From Vanilla planifolia (Eukaryota > Streptophyta > Magnoliopsida > Asparagales > Orchidaceae): a stretch of 64,000 nucleotides of DNA. Numbering within the stretch: position 1 is the first letter of the stretch; every line of letters starts with the position of its first letter. The position numbers were made by a program, and so were the translations under genes. Under the pieces are notes generated by a model. The model made no database searches and was not told the DNA's origin. It worked only from the letters and a program-made list of their open reading frames with translations. Shown here piece by piece: positions 23,700 to 35,800 of this stretch. The DNA lies in assembly GCA_023846275.1 (NCBI GenBank), contig CM043874.1, positions 29,671,630 through 29,735,629 of the forward strand, given 5' to 3'.

Positions 23700-24630
23700 T
23701 CTATCATCTCTAAAGTGTCCCCTATAACTCCCTACTTCTCACACTCTTGTTGACATTTCTTGTGGTGTGATTTGCATCTTCAATCAAAATATTCTAATCG
23801 TTTAATAATTGGCATTCAATGCATTCTACACCACCTTTTGTATTCACATCAGCTTGGTACAACATAAAGCATTACACTAAATGATTTTTTATTATGCAAC
23901 ATGGCATACCATCATCATACTATGCTGTCACTCACATTCAAGTTGGCCTAATATGCCCTGCTTCACCCTTTAAAATTAGTCACATTTATACTTCTATTTA
24001 GATCTTTCTAAGTTTTGTCTGATTCTCAAATTAGCTTTGTTTGTTCTTACATCTCCCTATTGGTTAGGAACATGGTTCAAAGTTACTCTTTGAGTTATTG
24101 GATCCTTAGCCACGTGAGACTATTATCTCCTTATCATTTTGCATTGCATATTACTATGTTGCTACTCACAATCAAGTCCAATAGGTATGTCTTGCTACTT
24201 TTTTTTTACCCCCTACCTATATTCATGCCTATTGGCTTAGTTTAATCCTCCTATTGGACTTATTTATATGCCACACCATCTTTTGATTCTTCATATATTA
24301 TGAAGCCACCTTCATATTATATGACTATATGTCATGTGAGCCTAGTTGCACTTGATCACATCACCCTATTTCTATGTTGACATTCGTATTCACATCGTAT
24401 AGGTATGTCTAGTTTCATCCACTACAATGAGCATTACTTGTATTTTAGTTTTGATCTCCTAATTGGACTATCTTGATTCTTTATTTCTTGCTCATTAACT
24501 TTGTTTGATTCCCTTATTGGATTAGTCTTATGCCAGTCTCCCCCCTATTCTTCATATGGTTCAAAGTTGCTCTTTGTACTACATGACTCTATGGTCTTGC
24601 ATGGCTATTAAAGTAATGCCCTTTTTGCCT
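23700..24630. repeat. Degenerate 218-234 bp tandem repeat
   Basis: Three related units are visible. The landmark ATGYTGMYACTCAC...AAG...GGTATGTCTTGCT-like sequence begins at 23922, 24156 and 24374 (spacing 234 and 218 bp). A second landmark, GGTTCAAAGTTRCTCTTTG, occurs at about 24074 and 24561. Open frames here have no domain. It could be the LINE 3' flank or a small satellite-like array. Confidence 0.6.
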
Positions 24631-27600
24631 CTCAATTGTTACTCATTTTTGGATGGTATATCAAATCATCATTGAATGATGGTCAACATACAATTTTGGG
24701 TATTTTTTGCATCTTGAGCCAAACATGCATGACACAACTTTTGTTATCACATTGTTTATTCTTTTATCCTATCGAATTATGGAATACACTACCTGGTTCA
24801 TTGGTGACTATTTTTTTGCTTTTAGAATGGGGACAGATAGCAAATTATTCTATATATGCTAAATCATACTACATTGGATGCTAAAACAAACCTTATTTGT
24901 GATAAGTTTTTTTTATGTTAACTTCTAAAATTTAATAAAATTTATATTTCAAAAAAATCTTTAATTAACCTTGGTTCTCCTCCTTAAATGAAATAATCAC
25001 TCCTAAATGATACTAAACAACCAATTTCTCTCCATAAAGATAATAGGATTTGCATCTTCAATATCTTCATATTCTTTTCTTACCCAATACTATCAACAAC
25101 AAGTTCTTGACCTCTTCAGATTAGCATTTACATAGCTAAATCCAAAATCATTTTTGGTGATTCCTATATTTTATGAGTGGTGTTACTATCACAATGTTGA
25201 ATGAAGTCTATGTCTTTTTATGGTTTTATTTGAATTCAAGGGATCACTTTATGGAATTGTGAGTCCTTATAAAACACAAGTAAATTCATTTTCTTAAATA
25301 AGAAAAACTTATGTACAAATTAGAGAAAAATATATTTCTTCATTACAATTCTTGATATTAAACAGTGGATTTCTCAAAATAATACTACAAAAAATTGTGG
25401 CCCTCTCTTTATTTGACGGAGGTGACTTTTTGAAAGCTACTTTAATGATGGACAATATAAAAATCAATTTAAGGATGCATGAACATTATCATAAGATTAT
25501 GTACCATTAAAACCATTTATTTCTAATAGTTTTATACCAACTTACATTTCTTCCATTTAATAAAATGAAAAAATGAATTCCTCTTCCAATATAAACAGCA
25601 AGATTTAGAAGGTTAATAACTAAAGAAATTGAATTAAACTCATTGTCTACAAAAGAGGTAGAGATAGATCTATTGAATCTAATGAAGAATATCAAAGTAA
25701 TGGTCAGAGATAAGGATGGAGAGAAGAAGAAAAAAAAGAAAAGGAAAAAAAATTGCCTCTAAAGATATGAAAAAAAAATTGAAGAGAAAAGATTAGGATT
25801 CTAGATAGAATAAGAAAATGATTGGTACAAGAGATTAGGATTCTAGATAGAATTCCTCTTAAAATTTTTTTCTTACTCACTTAGATTGAAGAGAAAAAAT
25901 CTAAATGTCCAAAGGATATGAACAAAAACATCCTTAAACAATCTTGTTAAAATGATCCTTATAAAAAGAGGTTGGTAATTATAGAAATAGCAAAGTCTCT
26001 TAAAATCTCAAATTCATTAATAAGGATGTATCTCTCAAAAATAGTACCATTGTTTCAATGGATATAACACATTTTGGAAGTATTGAACCTATCTTGAATA
26101 TATTTATTTCTAGTTTCATACATTCTTTTGTAAGAACATTTTTTTTTGTCAAACCCTTTTGACATAGGCATACTTAATCTAGTTCATGCCTACAAAGTTA
26201 GAAGTATACCACAAAAAATATACATTTTATTAATTTATGTTTATGATCTATATAAAAAGTTTCTTCTCTTTAGTAGAACTTGATATTTTCCTACACGTCA
26301 AGTAAAATGATGGCTAAATTATATTGTATCCTAAGTGGTTCAAATCAAATGCTGCCAAACTATTATATGGACAATAAGACTTCCGAGAGGGCTATGGATT
26401 AACCCCACCATAAAATAAGAAGAAAAAATAAATATCTCTAAAGATAATATAAAGAAATGGTTGGCCAAGGCAAAGCTTAAAGAGCAAAAACATACGAAAA
26501 AAGCTCTAAAAAGAATTTGTGAAGTTAAAAAAAGTTTATGATATGACAATCTTTTTGCAGAAAGTGGAACGAGTAAACTAGCATAGTTAAGAAGAAAATT
26601 AAAAAAAATCTTAGTCAAATATTTTAGAACTATGATTGAGTCCTCCCTTCTACACAATCACTGTTCAACTTAGGAGGGAAAAAGATTAACACTTATGAAA
26701 GTTTATTGTCGAGTCATCTAGAGAAGATGTGCTGCACTTCTACTAATGAGAATTCCAACAAGGGAAGCTTTTGCCTTAAAGTAACCACTTCAATTTTCCT
26801 TAAGAAACATCTTATTTTCAAAAGAAAATGGAGGAGATAATCCCCTTGAGGTGGCGTCATAGTTGATCAATATAAGGCGAAACCAAGGCTCTAGATGGCA
26901 TAAAAGGCAAAAGAATTCATATTGTAGCTCAACATAAATGAAATGGAAAAATAGAAAGAGAACAAAAGATACACAATAAGATATATATATTTGTTTGTAT
27001 GTAATTTTTTTTGTTTATATTTTTAAATTTTTTTTTTTTGTTTTGTTATGAGTTGGATATGCCATATGTTATTTAGTTTATTGTTCATCATCAATTTATG
27101 AAATTCTATTCATATTGATAATACAAAAACATAATTGTAATATGAAATCACATGTTTTCATCCATTATAAGGTAATCTTATGAGAACTATATCTTTTTTT
27201 TATTTAGCAATAACCAAAAGATGACTATCCTATTGATATCATGTTGAACATTCTTAAAAGCATTAGTGGTTTTCTACCATACCTATGACTTATTGGGTTA
27301 ATCAATATGTAACATTCATTTATGAAATTATTCTTGCAAGTTCATCAAAGAAGCATTATTATAATCATAACATATAAAGTATTGTGTATGTAATATTCAA
27401 AACATTTCTTAAGAACATCAAGGTTTATTTGTTGCCAAAGGTTATCCATGAATGGATTTTGATTAGGCTTAGGCAATGTAGTGGCGCGAAAGGGTGGGGC
27501 TCATGTTTGTTCTTAAGCTCTTAAGGCTTCATCTAAATGTTCTAGTGGTTACATAACTTTTAAAGTACCTTAATAAATAGGATTTTAGGATTGTCTAACG

Positions 27601-28019
27601 GTTTTGGTTAGGTAACAAGGACTTTAGAATTTCCTCAAGGAAAGTCAACTATTACCTTTAGAGAGAGGAATATATAAAATGAAAAAGTTTCACAACAATG
27701 TGCATTCCAATTTTAAGTTGGATCTATCTAGACTTTAAATATCTTGGATAACATACAATTTAGTCCTTGTGCTTTTATAATATGATGATTTTTATGTTTA
27801 AGTAAATAAGACAAAGTTATGATAAAAAAAAATACAATAGTTTATGAAGCATCCTTTAAACATAGAAGTTAATGGCATCCTTGCTAATCCATATTAGTGG
27901 AAAATTTTCTTATTGTGTTTATAGCTTATATACATTTTGTCTATCTACTTATTTGATTATGTATGGTATTTCTCATTTTAATGCCAACTTGACTAGCCTA
28001 GCTTTCAATTGTTTCAAGA
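24631..28019. other. AT-rich stretch without recognised genes
   Basis: No coding signature was found on either strand. A local direct repeat, GATTAGGATTCTAGATAGAA, occurs at about 25791 and 25834. The minus-strand frame at 26340-26657 (105 codons) is hydrophobic and shows no domain. A poly-T patch lies near 27030. The right end abuts a minus-strand Tat-like integrase relic, so part of it may be that element's eroded 3' end. Confidence 0.45.
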
Positions 28020-30290
28020 CTTTGTAGAACTATATCCCCTTCTTCAGAACTCTTACTTGGTGTGCTTATCTCATCATTTTTAATCATAGAATCTCTTAAA
28101 TACTCTTTTGGATAGGATTTTGCCACCTAAGTTTGAGCTAAAATTGTTTTTAGTTCTACAAGTATTATGGTTTCAACATCAAACATAAGTGGAATAAGGT
28201 AGTTGCATCATTATTGTTTTTTTGTTATTCTATATGCCCAAAAAATATTCATAATTCTTCTACCTACTATCATTTAATTTTGATAAATCTTGGCTTTTAA
28301 ATGTCTATTATTTACTCATTTGCAACTTCTGCTTGAGCTTTGGTTGATGTAAGTTGTAAAGCAAATTCATTCTTTAAGCAAATATTTCTCAAAGTTCCAT
28401 TGTCAAATGGCTTTTTATTGTGTCTAAATATTGCTAAAAGAAATGTTATATCTATAAAGTATCTTGACTAGAAAACCTTTTGAATTTGAGATCCCTCCAT
28501 TGTTTTTAATCACTTGACCATATCCTCTTAGTGAAATAATTTGCTGACATTGGAAAGCACATTAGTTTCTAGAAGAAGTTGGAAATTATCAAAGAAAATT
28601 CATCCCTCAAATTACAAATGGCTAGTAGCTTTTTATCAAATTTAGTTTTGCTGTCGATTGTTTCAACACTACTTCATCAAATTGGCAAGAAAGGCTTTTC
28701 CTTTAAAATTTAATTACATCTTTTCCTAAGTTTGGTCTATAATATCCTTGTCATATAATCATGTGATGTCCTTGTTTTTATAACTTCCACATTTTCTTTC
28801 ATAAGTGTCTTGCATAATTCATTCTATTTCAAATGGATGCACACACTTCAAGAACAATCCTTCAAAATATCATTTATAAAATTAATTATCAATTAAAATG
28901 TATTTGGTGTTTTTAATCCTTGTTGCCCTTTCTTGTAAAGAGGTAAATTTCATAAACAATCTATTCTTAGGATTGTCTATATTCCTTTTGTTGAATCATT
29001 ATCAACTTGAATATTTAAGATATCCTCAATTGTCCTCTTGTAAAGTTCTTCTACTTGATGAAATTGCAGAAGTCCCTTTGATAGTTCATCTACTTGTGCA
29101 TTTTTTACCTTAGAATATCAACAAATTTTATGTACCAAATTTGTTACTAAATTGTCATATAAGCACAAACTCCTCCACTTCCATATCTCCCTTTGATGAG
29201 AAAATTATTAATTTTGAATCATTATGATCATATAAACAATTTGCTTCTATCTTATTATAAACTGATGATTAGAACTTCATACTCAACTTGTTTATTACTT
29301 ATAAGAATATTAAACTTTGTAGTGTGCTTTAAAGTAATTTGAGCTTGATCTAGCTAAAAAATTTATATTACCATATGTCCTTCAATTGTGGCACCATCAA
29401 CATAGATCTTTCAAACTTACTTTTTCCCTTTAAATAGTGCAATTATAGTAATCTATATGACAAAATTCGTTAGGTATTGTACCTTAAACATTTTTTTGGA
29501 AGAAACTCATTATCGTACCCATTGAGTTCAATTACTCATTATTTTAATCTATTTAACATTTTTGGTGTGCTAATAAACTTTTTACATTGGATGACTTATA
29601 ATAAATTGCTTTGAACGAGATTGAAAGTATGATCTAGGTCTTCTTATATTAAGGTTAGCTATAGCTTCTTTAAAAGTGAACATTCAACTATGAATCACAA
29701 CTTAAACAACATATTGCTTCATCTAACACACTTAGATAAACATAAGATGTCACTTCTTTCTTTTGAGAACCAAAGATTGCTAATTTTCTCAAGTAATCCT
29801 TAAGCTACTAGAGTGACTAGAAAGTTTTCAAATTCTTTTGTCTATGTCCAATTCTTTTTCTTTTTCAAAATCTTAAGAATGGTAAGCATTCATTAGCTGA
29901 TCTTGACACAAAATGGCTTAACCATGTAACAATCCTAATTAGTTTTTTAATATCCTTATGCTATTTTGGGAATGATAGATCTAATATAGATTTAAACTTA
30001 TCTAGATTAGCATTTATCCCTTGCTCTAACATTAGATTCCTTTAGAATGTTCTAAGTAAATCTCAAAAAAAATACTTCGTCCTCATGTTATATTTTCTCA
30101 AGCCATGGAATGTTTCTTTTAAATCTTTAATATATTGTTCAAATGAATGACCCTTCACTAAGATGCCATAAAACATATGTCTCCACATCTCCTGACCTTA
30201 TCTTGTTAAATGCTCATCCATCATTCTTTGACATGTGGCTCTAGTGTTCCATGATCGAAATAGAATTATTCTTTAATAGTAGATATTGAC
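28020..30290 (-). pseudogene. Tat-like gypsy RT-RNase H-integrase remnant
   Basis: Decayed pol of a Tat/Athila-type Ty3/gypsy element on the minus strand. Reading from high to low coordinates, the RT part gives NTRATCQRMMDEHLTR (30195-30265) and KGHSFEQYIKDLKETFHGLR (30080-30160). The RT/RNase H junction gives KKLIRIVTWLSHFVSRSANE (29880-29955). RNase H gives YVDGATIEG (29381-29407), SKLIIFSSKGDMEVEEFVL (29165-29225) and KNAQVDELSKG (29076-29110). Integrase gives NGTLRNICLKNEFALQLTS, WAYRITKK (28224-28245) and ETIILVELKTILAQT (28130-28175). This is the expected N-to-C order. Stops and frameshifts are frequent and no LTR or gag is identifiable beside it. Confidence 0.85.
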
Positions 30291-31042
30291 ACCAAAGATC
30301 CAAGTAGGTTGGGTAAAACTATTGATCCCATGGACTTGTGAGGGATGTTTGATGTTGACAACATAATATTCTATGCAATATCACTTGTTTGTTAAGTTTC
30401 ATTTCATATCATGTCTCTAAGCTTATTTGGTGTATCAATTTGGAGCATGAATTTATGACTCTTAAGCTCAATTGGCTAGTTGTTCAAGGATAATGTTATT
30501 AGATGTGCCTTTTGAGTCACCTTCATTATTTTGATAATATGCTAAAATCTAAGATTTAATCTTTGAGGGACTAAGATCATATCATTTTCTTGTGAATGAG
30601 AGAATGGTTTTCAAATATCACTCAATTACCTTGACCTAAGAACCTCCTTGTGCACTCTTTGAACATTTCTTGCATACTCAAATATTTATTTGGAACCATG
30701 AATTTGCAATGTAAACTTAATTCTAGTTTTACAAAATGTCAAAGATAATAAAGACTTTTAAGGACCTTTGTTGGATGATTATTTAATTATTTGATAACCA
30801 TCAGAGCATTCAACATAGGATTAGATTGTCACTCTTTTGTTACCTTTGAATTGGTGCACTATTTGATGGTGATTAGGCTATTTGATATGCATCCAATTAC
30901 CAATCCAATGGAGATCAGATTATTTGATGTCTTAGTTCATTATGCCTATTATTTTGGTTAATTAATGCCATAAGGGTATTGGATAGTCCGATCAATCTTA
31001 CAATAATTGTTTTATTAGAATTATAATCTTTGTCAGACAATG
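30291..31042. other. AT-rich flank of the CRM-type element
   Basis: No gene seen. Short degenerate repeats of the kind GATTAGATTATTTGATG recur at about 30780-31000. The minus-strand Tat-like element may extend here, but its gag-protease cannot be read. The sequence ends at the TG start of the next LTR. Confidence 0.4.
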
Positions 31043-31187
31043 TGATGAGGACATCATGTTTGAGAAGGACTTTCGACGACCAAGGACCAGGTCTTATACA
31101 AAAAACAAGGCCAAAATCTAAATTCCTGCTGCCGAAAGTCGCCTCCGCCGCAACCTCCGCCGTCGCCGCGCCTCCAGTCATCCGGAT

Positions 31188-31475
31188 GACCCGCGCCGAC
31201 CCACGCCAGACCGCGAACTGTGACCCGCACCGACCCACACCAGACTCACGAACTGTGACCCGCGCCGACCCACGCCAGCCCGCGCTGAGTAACGCCAGCC
31301 CGCGCCGACCCACGCCAGACCGCGAACTGTGACCCGCGCCGACCCACACCAGACTCACGAATTGTGACCCGCGCCGACCCACGCCAGCCCGCGCCGAGTA
31401 ACGCCAGCCGCGCCGACCCACGCCAGCCCGCGCCGAGTAACGCCAGCCCGCGCCGACCGCACCGCCGCCGAAACG
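31188..31475. repeat. GC-rich 34-38 bp minisatellite in LTR
   Basis: About eight units built on GACCCGCGCCGACCCACGCC, starting at 31188, 31222, 31257, about 31294, 31331 and 31366, and continuing to about 31475. Unit ends differ (AGACCGCGAACTGT, AGACTCACGAACTGT, AGCCCGCGCYGAGTAAC). The first three types repeat in order, giving a higher-order period of 109 bp (31222 to 31331). Long open frames on both strands here, including one of 203 codons at 30915-31526 minus, are translations of this repeat and not genes. Confidence 0.85.
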
Positions 31476-31637
31476 TCGCCGCGCCTCCAACCATCCGAAA
31501 TTAGGGATAAATACATGAATTTTCATTAATTTTCTCAGAATTTTAAGAGTCTATTTTTAGGTGCCTTTTAATTTACCCATGTGTCCTTTAGTATTCCCAT
31601 ATTATGAGTCAAATGTCTTTTGTACCCTTTTGGATTC

Positions 31638-31645
31638 CTATATAA
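31638..31645 (+). promoter_or_regulatory. TATA box of CRM-type LTR promoter
   Basis: CTATATAAGGGG in the LTR, about 590 bp upstream of the LTR end and downstream of the GC-rich repeat. It is a canonical plant TATA context, so transcription would be expected to start about 30 bp further on. Inferred from position and sequence. Confidence 0.6.
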
Positions 31646-32230
31646 GGGGAAGTCCTCTTCTATTGTAAGGATATACAGTTAATGAAAACTTTTTGAGTGT
31701 TCTTTGCTTCCATTCTGAGTTCGTGAGTGCTCTGAGTGTCTTTGGCGTGCTGACTCGTCAAAGCTCTGATACTGGGAGGAGGGACGCGAGGTCCAAGTGG
31801 TGAGACACCACTCCAGTCTATCATCTTCCTTCACCGCTCAACCATCTTCAAGTTGAAGTTTTCGTTTTCCTCGTCTTCCTTTTTTTTACAAGTAATTTCC
31901 AATTCCTAGATTATTAATTTGTCGTCAATATATTTTCATTCTGCGAAGTGCAACTTCTATTATAAATTATATTTAAGTTTCAACTGGTACTTAACCAATC
32001 TAAGTACTTCCCATTTCTGAGTGTTTGAAAGTGTGTAGCCGTAATCGATTTAGCGACTTCTTAGCCGCTATCGATCCTAGTTTAGTTAGGCTTCATTGGT
32101 TGGTGCCCCTTTGCGTTCAACCCTCTTCGTATCTAGGATGTGTGTCCCTTTGGGAGACGACCCTGCTCTTTGTTGTGCATCAGCCACGAATTTTCTAACT
32201 AAGCAATTTTCTTCAATCCTACATCACATT

Positions 32231-32242
32231 TGGTATCAGAGA
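32231..32242 (+). other. Primer binding site of CRM-type element
   Basis: TGGTATCAGAGA follows the LTR after four bases and matches the initiator-methionine tRNA 3' end at ten or more positions. Confidence 0.85.
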
Positions 32243-32296
32243 AACGGTTATTTGGTTACTTTGTGAGCTGCACACACCCACTTTACGAAAACGTTT

Positions 32297-32848
32297 ATGA
32301 GAACTAGATCTGGTAGGGAATATACAATGGATAATCAATTTGAACAACTCATGGAACAGATGCAACAAATGCAATTAGCTATATAGGAGCTATCAACTCA
32401 AACAAATGCAAGATTCAATCAATTAGAAAGAAATCAAGTGGAACCAGAAATTACTGAAGAAGAAATAAAACCCCCTAGACTTACAGTCACACCGACACCA
32501 CAACGTAGAATGGAACCAGAGATAATAGAAGAAGGAAGCGACTATCAATCAACAATAAGACACAGAAACCGGACCGAAAATGACAATGACCAATTACTCA
32601 GATCAATCAAATTCGAAATTCCTAGTTTTGAAGGTTCCCTTAACCCTAAAGAATATTTAGAATGGGAAGCCGCTATAGACAAATATTTTCAATGGTTTAG
32701 ACTTACTGAAGATAGAAAGGTATTATTTGCTAAAATGAAATTATCTAAGCAAGCACGACTCTATATGGAAGCTGTAGATAATGATAACTTTCAAAGAAAC
32801 TCGCCGCCAATTGAAACTTGGAATGAACTTAAAAGAGCCCTTAGGTAG
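32297..32848 (+). pseudogene. gag: gag N-terminal part with two in-frame TAG stops
   Basis: Start of the gag structural protein of the CRM-type element. The ATG at 32297 follows the PBS by about 55 bp and opens MRTRSGREY, then a Gln/Met-rich coiled-coil-like stretch (EQLMEQMQQMQLAI) cut by TAG at 32384-32386. The same frame continues with ELSTQTNARFNQLERNQ, then an acidic linker, then the capsid-type region FEGSLNPKEYLEWEAAIDKY and KVLFAKMKLSKQARLYMEA. It meets a second TAG at 32846-32848 (after ELKRALR). Both stops are single TAG codons in an otherwise open frame, and the reading resumes in the same frame. Internal ATGs, such as the one at 32438, are within the domain and unlikely to be true starts. 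No readthrough signal was identified. Confidence 0.85.
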
Positions 32849-35800
32849 AAATATGTTCCAAGAACTTATAAAAATCAATTGTTGGACCAATGGCAACGTC
32901 ACACACAAGGAGGAAAATCAATAAATGAATATATTGCCAAATTTGATGAATATCATCTCAGATGTGGAATAGATGAAGACCCATCTATGACTCTTTCCCG
33001 ATTTCGTGCTGGACTTAGGGAAGACCTACAAAGAGAACTCTTAATTCGTGGCGTAGAATCCCTACCCGAAGCCTATAGAATAACTAGCGAAATAGAGCGC
33101 TTACAAAAGACCTATCCTACAAAGAAGTTTGAACCCAAACCTATACCTAAATACTCTAATAATGGATCATCTACTAGCCGAACCCAGCCTACTACCGCCA
33201 TAAAACCCAATCCAACCACCACAAAACCTAAAGAAATAACTTGTTATAAATGTAATGGAAAAGGACATGTAGCAGCCCAATGTCCCACCAGGATAAACTA
33301 CTTAGAAGAAGGTGAAAGTGAGGAACCTGAAATAGACACCAAGGAGATAACAGAATACAACCCAGATAGTGACCTTGCTAATGAATATTATGAAGATGAA
33401 GATGACAACCCATGGGAAGAAACTCTAGCTGTAGTTAGATGCACCCTTACTCAACCAAAAATTAGTGAAGACTGGAGAAGAACTGCAATCTTTCATACTT
33501 TCATTAAAATAGGAGAAAAGGTTTGTAAAGTAGTAATCGATAGTGGGAGCAGTATTAATGCCATTTCTACAGATTCGGTGACCAAACTTGGCCTAATTAC
33601 GATCCCACACCCCCACCCTTACACTGTCTCATGGATTAATGAGACATCTATTCCAGTTAAAGTACAATGTATAGTTCCTTTAGCATTTGGACAATATTTA
33701 GAAGATATAGTTTGTGACATAGTCCCAATGCAAGTAGGAAGCATCATATTAGGGAGACCATGGCTTTACGACCACGATGCTTTATTAACAGGGAAATCCC
33801 ATACATGCATCTTTACGCATAATGGACAAAAGATTAAACTATATCCATCCCCTCCCAAGGATAAAATTCAACCTATCAAGAAGACAAATCAAATTAAGAA
33901 TAACAAAATTCATATCATATCTAAAGGAGAAGCCATGCGTGAATTCACTGATGGATTAGTAATATGGGCATTAGCAGTTAAAAAAGTACAAACTAAGATA
34001 CCTGACATAGTCATCCCACCTGAGATCGAATCTACCATAAATGAATTTAGTAATATATTCTTAGAAGAACCAAACAGTTTGCCCCCACTTAGAGATATAC
34101 AACATTGTATTGATCTTGTCCCTAGAGCTAGCTTACCAAACTTGCCTCACTATAGAATGAGTCCCACTGAACACGAAGAGTTAAGTCGACAAGTTAAGGA
34201 ATTAATGGAGAAGGGATTTATTCAAGAAAGTCTAAGCCCTTGCGCCGTCCCAGCATTATTAACCCCTAAAAAAGACGGTACATGGAGAATGTGTATCGAT
34301 AGCAGGGCTATTAACAAAATTACTATAAAATATAGGTTTCCCATCCCTAGACTTGATGACCTCTTAGATCAAATGAATGGGGCAAAGATTTTCTCAAAGA
34401 TTGATTTAAAAAGTGGATATCACCAGATTAGGATTCGCCCTGGGGATGAATGGAAAACGGCATTCAAAACTCAAAATGGACTTTACGAATGGCTAGTGAT
34501 GCCTTTTGGCCTTTCCAATGCACCTAGCACTTTTATGAGAGTTATGACTCAGATTCTTAGGCCTTTCTTAGGACAATTTGCAGTGGTATATTTTGATGAT
34601 ATATTGATTTTTAGTAAAAATATAGAAGCCCATTTGGATCATCTTAAGAAAGTTTGTTTGGTGCTTCGAGAGAACAAGTTATATGTGAACTTAAAAAAAT
34701 GTGCATTTATGACACGCAGTGTCAATTTCTTAGGATTCATAATTTCTGATGTTGGAGTATCGGCCGATCCTGAAAAAATCAATGCAATAATAAACTGGCC
34801 TATACCCAAAAGTGTTCACGATGTTAGAAGTTTTCATGGTTTAACAACATTTTACAGGAGATTTATAAAAGGATTTAGCACACTCACAGCTCCGATCACG
34901 GATTGTATTAGAAAGGGCGGATTTGATTGGACTGATAAAGCTAACGACGCCTTTGATAAAATTAAAACTTGTATGACCCAAGCCCCAGTTTTGAGACTCC
35001 CAGATTTTAATCTAGTATTCGAGGTTTCTTGTGATGCTTCGGGAGTTGGAATTGGAGGTGTATTAAATCAAGAAGGGCGACCTATTGCATACTTTAGTGA
35101 GAAATTAAATGAGGCAAAGCGAAAATACTCAGTATACGATAAAGAATTTTATGCTATAGTTCAGACTTTAAGACATTGGAGACATTATCTTTTACCTAAA
35201 GAATTTGTTTTAAATTATGATCACGAAGCCCTCAAGTTTTTAAATTCTCAAAGGAAACTTAAACCTCAGCATGCTAAGTGGGTTGAGTTTATTCAAAGTT
35301 ACACATTTGTGCTGAAGCATAAACCTGGTTTAGAAAATAAGGTAGCTGATGCGTTAAGTAGAAAAATAAATCTTTTAACTACCTTATCTGTTTCAATCAC
35401 TGGATTCGATGTTTTACCATCTTTATATTCAACATGTGAGGACTTTAAAGATATTTATTCTAAACTTTTAGAGAAACCATCTATGGTAATAAACGATTAT
35501 ATGATAAAAGAAGGTTATCTATTTTATAATCAGAAATTATGCATTCCAAAAACCTCATTAAGAGATTTTCTTATTTGGGAAATACATGCGGGAGGTTTAG
35601 CTGGCCACTTTGGAAGAGATAAGACTATATCAGTCGTAGAATATAAGTTTTATTGGCCTGGATTAAAACGACAAGTGGCTAGAATAGTGGCAGGCTGTAG
35701 GAACTGTTTAGTCTCCAAACTTAGGAAACAAAATACTGGACTATATATGCCTTTACCCGTCCCATCGAGACCTTGGGAAGACATTTCTATGGATTTCGTG

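Larger units (their letters stand above)
31043..32226 (+). repeat. 5' LTR of CRM-type element
   Basis: Bounded by TGATGAGG and CCTACATCA, which form a terminal inverted repeat (TGATG/CATCA). It lies directly upstream of the primer binding site. Boundaries could instead be 31041 and 32228, because TGTGATG...CATCACA is also inverted. It contains a GC-rich minisatellite in its 5' part and a TATA box at 31638. No second LTR exists in the window, so age and target-site duplication cannot be judged. Confidence 0.8.

Noticed and set aside
30915..31526. 203-codon open frame on the minus strand, and 82- and 100-codon frames nearby
   Set aside because: They translate the GC-rich LTR minisatellite into repetitive Arg/Gly/Ala-rich strings. 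Open frames arise on both strands of such DNA and no domain is present.
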